Of a DNA stretch of 64,000 nucleotides, positions 22,411 to 31,592 are shown in pieces. Source of the DNA: Echiichthys vipera (Eukaryota; Chordata; Actinopteri; Perciformes; Trachinidae). The notes under the pieces were generated by a model, which was given only the letters and a program-made list of their open reading frames with translations, had not been told where the DNA came from and did not search any database. The position numbers and the translations under genes were made by a program. Numbering within the stretch: the stretch's first letter is position 1; each line of letters opens with the position of its first letter. The stretch is from assembly GCA_963691815.1 (NCBI GenBank), contig OY829657.1, forward strand, positions 19,981,853-20,045,852, in the 5' to 3' direction.

Positions 22411-25400
22411 CTGCAGGATAACATTTAGAACAGGTCAGTGACCAATCATGAACCAGTTGCAAACAAAACCTGATTACTAGTCGTTCTTAATGGATCTGTG
22501 CTGTGTTTCTGTCATGTATGTATAAAAGGTAAATGTATAATAAAGCAGTATTTAGAATCATCTCATATGAAACTCACTCTGGTAGTAATCCGAAGAAGAA
22601 AAGCGCCGTGAGGGGAAGGCGAAATCTGCGATGAACACCAGTAACTGCAAAGTCAAGACAACCATAACCGTTAATTCACGATAGTTTCCCTGTTTTTAAA
22701 GATCAGGAATAAGTGCTGCACAAGTACTCACCAGTCCCAATGCAAGGCCGGAGAACAGAGTGGCCAAGCCAAAGATAACGTAAGACCCCCAAACAGGAAT
22801 CCCCAGTTGCTCTGTCATGTAGTTATGACAACGCTGGAGAACACAAAAACATTTTGACTTGTAAGAGGACAGTCAATAAAAGCATAAAGCATTCAGACTA
22901 GAGCAGGAAGTACTGAGAAAAAACATAAGTCCTGGTTGTTTAGGCTGCTGTGGGGGAAGCCACTGCGGTGAAAAGTTAAGACAGATTCAACAACCCGGCG
23001 TTGTGGTGGCCAATTTGACTTGTCACAGTTTGTTTTGAGAGTCCTATACAGTAAACCGTAAACATCCTGTCTCTATCACTACCACAAGACAGTTTAAAAA
23101 AAACGAAGTGTAAAAAAACAAAACACTTAAAAATTGCCTGGGAGTTTGTGTAGCAGCTGATTGTTTCCTGCAACAAGTTGCTCAGTCCCTGCGTCTCTGT
23201 TCTTTTTCTCTTCCTTCGTTTCTCCGTGAAACGAAGCTGCCTTCAAGTGCGTTCAGAAAGTCAAGATCGTAACAACGATCTGACGAAAAACAATAATTGT
23301 GAAATATAAACTCTACTTGTGCTAGATTAGGCCATTTAAATGACACTCCACCTAACGTACAACACTGGCAATTTGCCGATGCTTTTTATCATAAACATGG
23401 ACAATAGTTAGTTTATACCTAATCTCACATACACTGTCCAACTACAAGAAATACTGACTAGAGCACAACATGTTCTTTAATCTACAGCTGAAAACAGTCC
23501 CCTATAATTGCATTATTTCTTTCTCATGTTTGATAAAAAAATAAAATAAATAAAATAAGAACAGAAACGTTAGATGTATGAGTTGTTTTTAAAGATGTTT
23601 TGATGGACTTGGGGCTGAGAGCTGGAAAGTATTAAGACACCAAGACACTGCTGGTTTTGGTCTATTCATGGGATTTGTTGACTGGGTAAAAATAAAAAAT
23701 AAATAATCTGTAATATTGGAAATAACAAGTCATCTTTCAGAAGAGGTCAGACTGTGTTTTTGCTTGTCAAAAAACAATCAATTTTAAGAACCAGAAACAC
23801 CGCGTTCTGTGTCCTTTAGCCTTCCTTCCTACAATATGTGTCTGTGCTACATTTGAGGTCAATTACAGTTTTTTTCTGTCAGCCTACATCCTGTAAAAAT
23901 GGATTTAGTTTTTTTTAAACCCACTGTGCTTTGCTTGTAAAATCCAGTCTAATTCTCACATACGATGTGACACTGAGCAGCACATTCTTCTCTGAATGGA
24001 TTGTGAGGGATTGAATAAACACCTTCCTGTTTATTAAAACCTATATGTTGACACTCAGCACTGCCAAGGAGTAAAATCCTCACTTACCCGGATAAACATG
24101 GAGAGCTTGAACAAAGCAGACATTGAATTCATTCTGCCAAAAGAGGAGGAAAAAGACAGCATACTTTAACACAGATTTGTCAAATTGTCACATCACTACA
24201 AAGCTTAAACATATAAAAATAAGTAGGGGGAGGGAAATTTTTGGTTCACCACAAAAGACACTAAGAATAGAGCTAACAGGGCAGGTATCTGTGTTTTCTG
24301 TTTCGTTTTGTTATCACCGTGTGCATCCTTAGAGCTGGGAGATATTAATCTGAATATTTATGATCACCACAGGAGCCTATTTTGGTATTGATGTATAATC
24401 CATATCATTTGAAAAAGAAAATGGAAAGGCCGTCCTGTGTAACCCCATCATCACACTTGGTCATAATCATGACTATGTAAAGCTGCAAGTACTCACAGAA
24501 TTGAAGATGGGCCGAACCAAGAGGAAATTGGCTCAACTGCTTTCCATTTCTGCTCATCGACAAAGCTCAGGAAGTCGTCTTTAGTGCGAGCTCCCTGGTA
24601 CTTCCTGAAAACGCCATCTTTACAGCTGAAACACAAACACAAACTCTAAGGAACAGAGCCGTGTTTTGACCCACATTGTCACAGTGACAGTTGATGTTAA
24701 GTGACGAAGAACAAGACAGCAAAATGGGCGACTAGCCAGTGGTGTAACTGCCAAAATATTTGGGCAAATTGTCTCCACAGGGAAGCATTATGTGAACAAT
24801 CCAAATTAGGGGGAAACTGCATTTTGCAAAGCATATAACCACAGTCTGAAGCTTGTATATTTGGAATTTGAATATGCAATTTTAACAATGAAAAAGAAAA
24901 AAAGGAAACTTTGTCACCACAAGTTTTGTTGAAAGGGCTACTGGTGGTGTTGGTTAAAAAATGATTTTCTGTTACTGAATATTGTTGGTGTTTTAAATTG
25001 ATAGTGAACTGACTGAAATAGTGCTGAAACTACTGGGTCAATCGATTAACCATTTAAGTCATTTATCAAGCAAAAATAAAAATCTTTCACTGGTTCTACC
25101 TTCTCATTTTTCTCTTTTCCGCACAATTTATCCTAATAAATAAATAACAGATACATGATTCAATACACATTAGTTGCACCCACAATGGTTTAAATCCATG
25201 CAAGAAATGTTAAGTTTGTTTTCCTCTAAATGATGATTATATTAAATTAAATTATGCAAACACCAAGATATAACAAAACAAAACAAAATGAACAGAGAAT
25301 TGTTGAGGTTAAAGCACATGACGTTCTAAACTTAATTAAACCCACTAGATTATTTTATTTCAAGATGCTGCACATCCGCAGTCACTCACGTATCAGGAAG

Positions 25401-27380
25401 CGATAATAACTAAGAACTTACTGGTAAATGGTAGGAAGTGAAGTAATGATGAATCGCCCACTCAGACCTTACAGAGAGAGAGGAGACAGAGTACATACGG
25501 TGTGCAGAGGGAAACACTTTTACTCATAACTAAACTGAAAATCATTTCAGACCAGACGGGCTGAATTCATGTTTGAAATTAAATTAGATTATATACAGAG
25601 CTTGGAAAAACATTAGCACACAATACAGTAAAATACCACCTTGTTAAAGCTCATTCAGATCTTTCAAAATCCATTTTCAGGTTGTAATTTGTTGCAAAAT
25701 CATTGGTCTTTCAGTCTTGTCATATCACATCATTTTGTAGCAACTGGAACTGATGCATCTAAAAATCTGGTACCAACTATCTGGTGGGGCTGTAGCTCAA
25801 TGAGTGGCCTTACGTTGCCTTCAAACCTCATAAAATGGCCTCTAACTCCTGGCCCAAACGGGCATTATATACTGTGACAAATCTGTTGACATTTTGCCAA
25901 CTATATACTAGTAACTGTTCCTTTGATATTTTTGTTTTTAGATCATTGTAGATCAAGTGTTGCAAAATCAATAGGCAGGACTGTTTTAGGGCATTATTGG
26001 GTTTGTGTGTGACTTTTACATTTGTGTGACTGAGAACCTAGAAGCTTGAATAGTCAGGCATTCAGTTTGCTGGACTTTCCTTTAGATTTTTAACAGTCTC
26101 TTGGCAGATTTCCCAGTAGGTTTGTTTTAAGTATACATCTCATGTAATTAAATTACAGTAACATGCTTTCAGACATGCTGTAACTGTACCTGCTCTCAGT
26201 TGCCATTTTTTGTTGATTTGTTTAAGAGAGGTGTAGCCTGAGCTCTAAAGTCATTTTGGAGGCTTTAGTTGTGGTTCTGTTTGATTGTATGGCTGTGACA
26301 GCGAGGTGTTTCTAATATTTAGCTCATCATCAATGTAAAGTGGGTAGACAAAGTATAAGAAACACCTCCTATATGATCCAGTTGTATGTTAAATTACATA
26401 AGGAGGAGTGTGGTGCTGTCTTTGCTGAAATATAGTCAACATATGAAGAATTTAATCAACATTTCTGACACAGTATCAATTAAAACTGGGCATTAAAAGC
26501 TACACCTAAATGGTGTTCACTGCAGAGCTGTTGTAAGGTGTTTTAGCCATCTGTCCCGCTCTTTACTGTATAGTACGGCCATGCTGCACTGGCTTGAGCT
26601 CTGTTTTGTTGTGCACATAAGAGTCACAGTGAAACTGGCTGCTGGTAAAGGTCATTCAAACCTACCGGGTTGCTCAGTCACGTCCACCTTGGCGATGTTG
26701 ACCCCCATGTCCTCCCCCCAGTCCGCGAACTCCTTCCACGCCGGCTGGAGCTGCTGACATGCTGGACACCAGGGTGCGTAGCTGAAGGGGTGTCAAGTTG
26801 CACAGGGTGAGACCTCCGATCAACTGCACAATCACTTGCACCAACGTGTAGATCTACACTGATTATGTAGTTTATTAGCTTGTTTATTAGCAAATAAATC
26901 TGAAGTAAGCTGGTAAGCAACTAAAGATGACAACTGTTAGCTTAGCTAGACACTTGATTTAAGGTAGATATGCTAATAATCATGTAAGACATTTTAGCTT
27001 ACATCTGGACACGGACAATCACGGACAATCATCAAAATATCCAAGTTAACTGACAAGCCGTTAGCAGTAGCAGTTAGCCGTTAGCAGCTAAAAGTAGCCG
27101 TCAACAGTAGCAGTTAGCAGTTAACAGTAACCGTTAGCAGTTAGCCGTTAGCAGTTAGCAATTACACTGACAATTCAATCATCCATTCTCCCGTCAGGAT
27201 TTCCTCCCAGGTCCCGTCGGTCACTTCTCTGAGGCTGTCCCGCTTCGCCGAAACTGGCAGCCACGTTAAATACATTCCCAGAAACAAACAGCATATCCAA
27301 GGGTGGCATTTTGTTCGCCGTGTTAAAGAAAACATTGTTGAGCCTGTGTTGAGGCTGCTACTAGCTAGCAAACACGCCAT
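22172..27380 (-). CDS. tmx1: Thioredoxin-related transmembrane protein 1 (TMX1), complete spliced gene
   Basis: ER membrane thiol-disulfide oxidoreductase of the PDI family; the human protein acts on membrane-bound clients and calcium pumps near mitochondria contacts (known). Coding exons: 27172-27380, 26666-26781, 25422-25467, 24497-24625, 24088-24133, 22732-22833, 22578-22644, 22172-22410. They sum to 954 bases; every junction is GT-AG and in phase, giving 317 residues (human 280). Seen: signal peptide core about residues 28-45 ending VSA, active site WCPAC with cysteines 75 and 78, the thioredoxin-fold segments KVDVTEQPG, GRFIITSLPTIYH and KDGVFRKYQ, one membrane span about 200-222, then a cytosolic tail with a long acidic run, five arginines and a C-terminal RKR. 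The start at 27380 has G at -3 and +4; a second in-frame Met is residue 16. Odd: the two membrane-proximal cysteines of human TMX1 are phenylalanines here. TMX1 rather than TMX4 is supported by the CPAC motif and by the trim9 neighbour. Confidence 0.97.
22578..22644 (-). CDS. tmx1: tmx1 coding exon 7 (end of membrane helix, start of cytosolic tail)
   Basis: Encodes LLVFIADFAFPSRRFSSSD then YYQ. The stretch FIADFAFPS aligns with human FVADCLCPS, so both cysteines are replaced by phenylalanine. Acceptor is TTTGCAG and donor GTGAGT; an 87-bp intron separates it from exon 6. Confidence 0.95.
22732..22833 (-). CDS. tmx1: tmx1 coding exon 6 (start of transmembrane helix)
   Basis: 34 whole codons, RCHNYMTEQLGIPVWG then SYVIFGLATLFSGLALGL. 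Phase 0 at both ends. Acceptor is CTCCAG and donor GTGAGT. It holds most of the membrane span. Confidence 0.96.
22834..24087 (-). other. tmx1 intron 5
   Basis: The largest tmx1 intron, 1254 bp. The part at about 23465-23660 resembles the stretch at 10140-10270: both carry CTACAGCTGAA or CCACAGCTGAA, then AGTCCCC/AGTTCCC and a poly-T-rich continuation. It is probably a dispersed fish repeat of unassigned family. Confidence 0.7.
24088..24133 (-). CDS. tmx1: tmx1 coding exon 5 (luminal juxtamembrane)
   Basis: A 46-base exon encoding MNSMSALFKLSMFIR, which corresponds to the human SALFQLSMWIR segment. Acceptor is TTGGCAG and donor GTAAGT. The first base completes Leu167. Confidence 0.95.
24134..24496 (-). 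other. tmx1 intron 4
   Basis: A 363-bp intron with nothing recognised inside it. Confidence 0.8.
24497..24625 (-). CDS. tmx1: tmx1 coding exon 4 (end of thioredoxin domain)
   Basis: Encodes residues 125-166, with CKDGVFRKYQGARTKDDF and EPISSWFGPSS, matching the last strands and helix of the TMX1 luminal domain. Acceptor is TTTCAG and donor GTGAGT. Confidence 0.96.
24626..25421 (-). other. tmx1 intron 3
   Basis: About 0.8 kb, AT-rich, with no recognised repeat or coding signal. Confidence 0.8.
25422..25467 (-). CDS. tmx1: tmx1 coding exon 3 (thioredoxin cis-proline segment)
   Basis: A 46-base exon encoding LSGRFIITSLPTIY with split Gly and His codons. LPTIY contains the thioredoxin cis-proline that faces the active site. 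Acceptor is CTGTAAG preceded by a CT-rich tract; donor is GTAAGT. Confidence 0.96.
25468..26665 (-). other. tmx1 intron 2
   Basis: About 1.2 kb of AT-rich non-coding DNA. Only a weak tRNA A-box-like stretch near 25790 was noticed, and it was rejected as a tRNA gene. Confidence 0.8.
26666..26781 (-). CDS. tmx1: tmx1 coding exon 2 (CPAC active site)
   Basis: Residues 71-108 with split codons at both ends. Begins YAPWCPACQQLQPAW, the redox active site, and ends NIAKVDVTEQP. Acceptor is TTCAG and donor GTAGG. The CPAC motif distinguishes the TMX1 type from the CGHC of classical PDI. Confidence 0.97.
26782..27171 (-). other. tmx1 intron 1
   Basis: A 390-bp intron. The part nearest the donor (27057-27161) is a minisatellite-like array of GTTAGCAG / GTTAGCCG units. 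A short direct repeat CACGGACAATC occurs twice at about 27009-27030. The rest shows nothing notable. Confidence 0.85.
27057..27161 (+). repeat. GTTAGCAG / GTTAGCCG minisatellite in tmx1 intron 1
   Basis: About ten imperfect units of roughly 7-10 bp (GTTAGCAGTAGCA, GTTAGCCG, GTTAACAG). The array stops 10 bp from the exon 1 splice donor. Confidence 0.8.
27172..27380 (-). CDS. tmx1: tmx1 coding exon 1 (signal peptide and start of thioredoxin domain)
   Basis: Encodes residues 1-69 plus two bases of codon 70, ending TGEWMIE. Donor is GTCAGT. The hydrophobic stretch WICCLFLGMYLTWLPVSA is the signal peptide core, so the mature chain probably begins near KRDSL. The reading frame stays open upstream of the chosen Met to another ATG at 27509, but that extension (KKISDFHTK...) looks like untranslated sequence. 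Met16 would give a more typical 30-residue signal peptide; both starts keep the signal. Confidence 0.93.
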
Positions 27381-27450
27381 GTCCGTCCGTGTCTGAGCTG
27401 TTTGAGACAACCCGCTCACTTCCGCTGTGACGCCCCTGTCAGGTGGGCTA
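27381..27450 (-). promoter_or_regulatory. Putative tmx1 core promoter / 5'UTR
   Basis: Directly upstream of the start codon the minus strand carries a GGGGCG GC box, a CGTCA CRE half-site and GCGGAAGTG, a good ETS/GABP-type site, all within about 70 bp. There is no TATA box. This is the usual make-up of a broadly expressed TATA-less vertebrate promoter. The transcription start was not determined. Confidence 0.45.
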
Positions 27451-27851
27451 GTTTCTGTTTTTAACTTGGTGTGAAAGTCTGAAATTTTCTTTAGAAAATG
27501 CAGATACAATAAGCAGTTATCAGGTGTTGTTTGCGTAACACAACACAGAAATAAACGTTAGCAAAGCGAATGTTAGCATAGAGGTGTGCACGTGGAAACG
27601 TGTCAATGACTCTTCAACTGATAGATTTTTCCTGATGATTGTTTCGTTTTTACACCTAAAGACAAGTAAAGCAGCGTGTCGAGTCAATGAAATAACAAGC
27701 ATTTTATTTCCCTCTCATTTATGGTAAACGTTATGACCAGCAGGTGGGACTGTTGTCTCTAAAATAACCAAGAATTGAGGTAGATATGTATACCTGTTGC
27801 ATGTGAGAGGAAATGTTTAGGACTGTATTCTAGTCACGGAACAAGCATTCA

Positions 27852-28340
27852 GATAGTTTTACTTAAGTAGAAGTAGCAATATTACAGTGTAAAAATACAA
27901 GTAAAAGTCCTGCACACACACTCTAAAATAAGTACAAATGTAAGTGTTAATACAAAGCCTACTTCAAGTACGCAAAGCAAAAGTACTCATGCCCATTTCA
28001 GAATGCTGTTCATTCATTCATTCATCTTCAACCGCTTATAATGCTGTATATCATATAATTTAACATAATTATTGATGCATTAATATGATCATCACGTTAA
28101 TGTTGCAGCTGTAAGGCTATTCCTAATACACTGCTGGGTATCTCAATGATATCTTCTATTTTATTAGTTGATATTTATTTTGGATGAATAACCTAAATCT
28201 CCTCACTCTACGTAAGTTGTAGCTAAAACTATCAAATACATGTTATGGAGTAGAAGTATAAAGTAGCATGAAGTGATAATGAACTAGTACCTCAAAATTG
28301 CACCGTAAGTACTGTACTTGAGTAAATATACTTTTACCAT
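27852..28340 (-). mobile_element. Dispersed fish repeat B, near-full copy, inverted
   Basis: Contains GTTTTACTTAAGTAGAAGTA, TACAAGTAAAAGTCCTGC, GTAGAAGTATAAAGTAGCAT and GTACTGTACTTGAGTAAATA, the internal words of the repeat B family in one orientation. It is interrupted by a 31-bp insertion at 28009-28039. The class was not determined; terminal CAGTGG-type ends suggest hAT, but no target duplication was found. Confidence 0.6.
28009..28039 (-). mobile_element. 31-bp LINE tail insertion with 7-bp target duplication
   Basis: The insert is (ATTC)n followed by ATCTTCAACCGCTTAT, the reverse complement of the RTE-like tail seen at 16588-16610. AATGCTG stands on both sides (28002-28008 and 28040-28046). 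It is therefore an extremely 5'-truncated retroposition event. Confidence 0.75.
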
Positions 28341-28850
28341 AAACCATTATTTTGCTTACATAAACAAATCAAATTTAAGCATTAACCAACCTGTAAGGGA
28401 GGGATCTGATTAAGTGCAGATTGATAGGTTTATGCTCAGTTATGAGTTCTGATATCAAGTAATACATCACTGAAAAGTGATCAGTGTTTTGATCCAAGAG
28501 GAACTGTGTCCATCGCTCGGTATCTTCAAAGCTGCATGATCAAAGTGTTTTGCATTTTGCATCTGCACATGAAAAAATCCACTGAGCGCAGAGTGAAATC
28601 CATTCGATTTGACCTGGAGGTAAAGTGCAATCCTCTTAAGACCCTGCCGTAGAAGTAATGGCAAGCTATATTCTTTTAATTTGTCTGAAAAACTTTGAAC
28701 TGTGAGGAAAATATTTTAAATATTCTAGCTGCCTGATATATAAGCATCCTGTTTGTTTGTTCAAAAATAATCTGTCATAATCCATCAATCCATTAACTTC
28801 CTGTCAAATTTCTGGGTTGTTTGAATCACTTGTACTCTTCTAATGTGAAG

Positions 28851-29377
28851 TAGTGGTAGACAGATACATTGGCCAGCCGATATTATTGGACGATGTTTGC
28901 GTTTTATAGGTGTATCGTATCGGCCGATGTTTCGATGATATTTTTTACCCGGCATTATTTACAGACAGACTTCCACAGACAGCTCGGTGTTGCTGGAGAC
29001 ACCTTTTTTCAAGTTCAATGAATGTTCCTTTTTTTAGGTTGAGACTTGTAACATTTGGTTAGGATTAGGTGGAGAGATTATATCTCCACACTGGCCTGGG
29101 AACGCCTCGGGATCCCCCAGTTAGAGCTGGTTAATGTGGCCCGGGAAAGGGAAGTTTGGGGTCCCCTGCTAAAGCTGCTGCCCCCGCGACCCGACCCCGG
29201 ATAAGCGGATGAAGATGAGATGAGATGAGATTGTGTAATTTTTATGATGTATATTGAGGGAGCAAAAGATAGATTCGACTCCAAAATATTCGGCAGTCCG
29301 TATCGGTCATCGGCTAAGGCTGATAAAAAAAATAAGTATAGCATCGGCCTTAAAAAATCCATGTTTGTCAATCCCTA
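28851..29377 (+). mobile_element. hAT-type non-autonomous transposon with 8-bp target duplication
   Basis: Exact 8-bp duplication ATGTGAAG (28843-28850 and 29378-29385). Imperfect inverted ends TAGTGGTAGACAGATACATT and TAGGGATTGACAAACATGGA. Internal subterminal words CGGCCGATGTTTCG and its inverted relatives (GTATCGGTCATCGGC) are on both sides. No transposase. It carries a nested RTE-like tail in the middle. Confidence 0.8.
29069..29231 (+). mobile_element. Rex3/RTE-like LINE 3' end nested in the hAT element
   Basis: GGCCTGGGAACGCCTCGGGA, GCTGCTGCCCCCGCGACCCG and GGATAAGCGGATGAAGATGA followed by a GATGA microsatellite. This is the 3' end of the reverse transcriptase gene and very short 3'UTR typical of fish RTE elements such as Rex3, which end in GATG-like repeats (known). 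Severely 5' truncated. Confidence 0.7.
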
Positions 29378-29385
29378 ATGTGAAG

Positions 29386-31025
29386 GAGCAGTGATTGTAC
29401 TTGTGTTTTTTTCCAGAATTATACGTTTCCTGAAGGATTATTTTTTTCTATCTTAATATATGAGTGTGAGTTGAAGCCTCATATTTGCATATGAATGCAG
29501 TCTTCAATACAATGTTTACTGACGATTACTCCAGTCTAGAGTAGTGATGAAAAGGTTACCGTTTTAATGATAAACTGTGGCAAAATTACTGCTGGTTAGT
29601 ATTACCGTTTTAAATTACCCTTGTTTTATTTAAAAAGGTTTTTTAGAGTCCCAAAGAGGTAAAATTAGTCCTTAATTTACAAGACAAAAGTCATTTTTTT
29701 TACCCCAAACACCTTGCAAAAGAAAACGAAAGCTCCTGCACATAACTGATGGATGAACTCATAAATTGACAGGAAATGACAGTACGCTTCTTCTGTGGGA
29801 GGTCTCTGAGGTCTTTTATGGAGAAAATACTGCCAGCAGATTTCAAACATGTTCACCATCTCTATCTGTCCTTCACTCTGAAGTCTTGACCTGCAGATCG
29901 AAAGCATGTATTTGTGTTTGAGTTCACTTCATTTAGTCACTTATGAACTTCCAGCCTGCCTGGGCTTTTCTGCATTAGTGCATCACTATGTGCGATTCTG
30001 CAGAATGACAGCGGTTATAATATTGCTGCGAACCTGCAGGCGCATTGCAATGGCAGCCAGTTATCAGTGCACCTCACACTCTAAAAATACCCTCCAGATG
30101 ACATCCTTTTGTGTCCCTACCATCGCCCCCTTTCTCCAGCCATCAGCTCTGCTCCACTTACAGCGCAAAATGAATCTCCTTCCTGCTCGGCAGTCATCTG
30201 CTTTCCTCCTTCGACTTCATTTGGCAGGGAGGAAAATAAGTGGCAGATCGGGGAGTTGTAGTGCTGTTAAGTGTTGTTCTTTCAAACTCCATTTACAGTA
30301 TGTGTGCAGGCTGCTGCTTGTTGGTGGCAGGGACACTCTGGTATTTCCCCTCTTTTTTTAGCCATATAGTTTGGATGAATCAGTCGGTCCAACACTTCAA
30401 TCCAAAGTAAAATATCTTGACAATCATTTGGCACAAACATCCACAGTCCTGGATATACATTATTTTACATCGTTAATACCTTGACTTTTCAACCGGTGTT
30501 GCCTTCAAGTGTTCTTGTGTTAAGAGTTTATCTGATGTGATAAGATGTTGCATCCCTTCCACCAATGAACATGCACTCCTCTGTGGAAGATTTTTCTAAT
30601 TTTACATTTAATTTGCTTCTGATTGAACTGTTGATGGCTAGCCAGAGGCTGATTGTTGCCATGGTTACTGCTCTGCTACAGTGCAGACTGCAAATGCCAG
30701 TTACAGACAGTAATGGTAAACTAGTTTGAATATTTTTCTTTGAGCGTGAGTTTATACATTACATAACCCGCCTTCTGGACCTTGAGGTGATATTGTTCAG
30801 ACTAAACTTTGAACCTCAATTTTTAATATGAGTTCAAATCAACCTAAAGTGTTTAATGTCAAGTCAGTTATTTGTAGCTCAATCCCAAGTCCAAAACATG
30901 TGTCCAATGGATTAAGTCCTATTTATAAATCCAAATGAGTTCTGCTTTGGTGCCACAAAAGAGGTCAATTTGAAGTACACAGCAATTACTGCAAAATAAA
31001 ATCCATCAGGGTGATTATTGTAGCA
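29386..31025. other. Intergenic DNA, no gene recognised
   Basis: The 151-codon open frame at 29906-30361 has no recognisable domain and an unusual composition, so it was not called. The stretch 29690-29840 is a candidate conserved element by composition only. Confidence 0.5.
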
Positions 31026-31041
31026 CAGTGGGGTCCAACCC

Positions 31042-31592
31042 TAACCTGATTCTCGCCAGATGACTTTTGTTCCTCCTTGCTTCCGTCTTGACTCCGCCAA
31101 GCTTCACTCAACCATCTGGATTCGCTCCACAGAAAAAGGGATTTCAGGGTCCGCAAAAAATAGTCAGTCCAATCAGGACCGCCGGGCGTGGTTTTATAGA
31201 TGTGATGTAGCAGAAAAACGACTGTGGTGGCCGGCATAGAGGAAGCAGACGTCAACATGGATGCTGCTATTTCATCCGTGTTGTCCAATCTAGAGAATCT
31301 TTCTTCTTTAAAAGAACACCAGAGAACGGCTCTGGAGGCTTTTCTTGGTGGGAACCATGTCGGCTGTTCTGTTTGACTTTTCCCTGCGTCGCTCTCATCA
31401 GCGTCATAGGTTGGTTTTAATGTGAGTGGTTGAAGTAGAACGTCAATAAAGAAGACGGACAAGTGATTTATCCAGTCATATGCAAGGATTTTTGATAAGG
31501 CCCAGCGCCTCGAAAAAACTTCCCAGTCAAGAGATCCCAGATGGATGAGGGAAGCGAGGAGGAACGAAATTCATCTGGAGAGAGTCAGGTTA
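31042..31592 (+). mobile_element. DNA transposon remnant carrying a RecQ-like gene fragment, 9-bp target duplication
   Basis: Inverted ends about 45 bp long begin TAACCTGATTCTCGCCAGAT and, on the other strand, TAACCTGACTCTCTCCAGAT. The 9-bp duplication GTCCAACCC is exact (31033-31041 and 31593-31601). A duplication of this size is typical of Mutator-like elements, but the superfamily is not proven. No transposase; the only coding remnant is the 39-codon frame at 31257-31376. Confidence 0.75.
31257..31376 (+). pseudogene. Fragment of a RecQ-like helicase N-terminus
   Basis: 39 codons from an ATG; the part LENLSSLKEHQRTALEAFLG resembles the Q-motif region that precedes the Walker A motif in RecQ-family helicases. 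It stops just before the ATP-binding site would begin. A similar piece that continues into the Walker A motif lies at 34340. Identity is moderate confidence. Confidence 0.45.

Noticed and set aside
25785..25860. Possible tRNA gene (GGTGGGGCTGTAGCTCAATG resembles an A box)
   Set aside because: No B box GGTTCRANYCC follows at the right distance and no cloverleaf can be drawn.
29906..30361. 151-codon open frame on the plus strand
   Set aside because: Composition (rich in Leu, Cys, Ser) and lack of any domain or splice context make it a chance frame.
30986..31462. 158-codon open frame on the minus strand
   Set aside because: Lies antisense across the transposon remnant at 31042-31592 and has no protein signature of its own.
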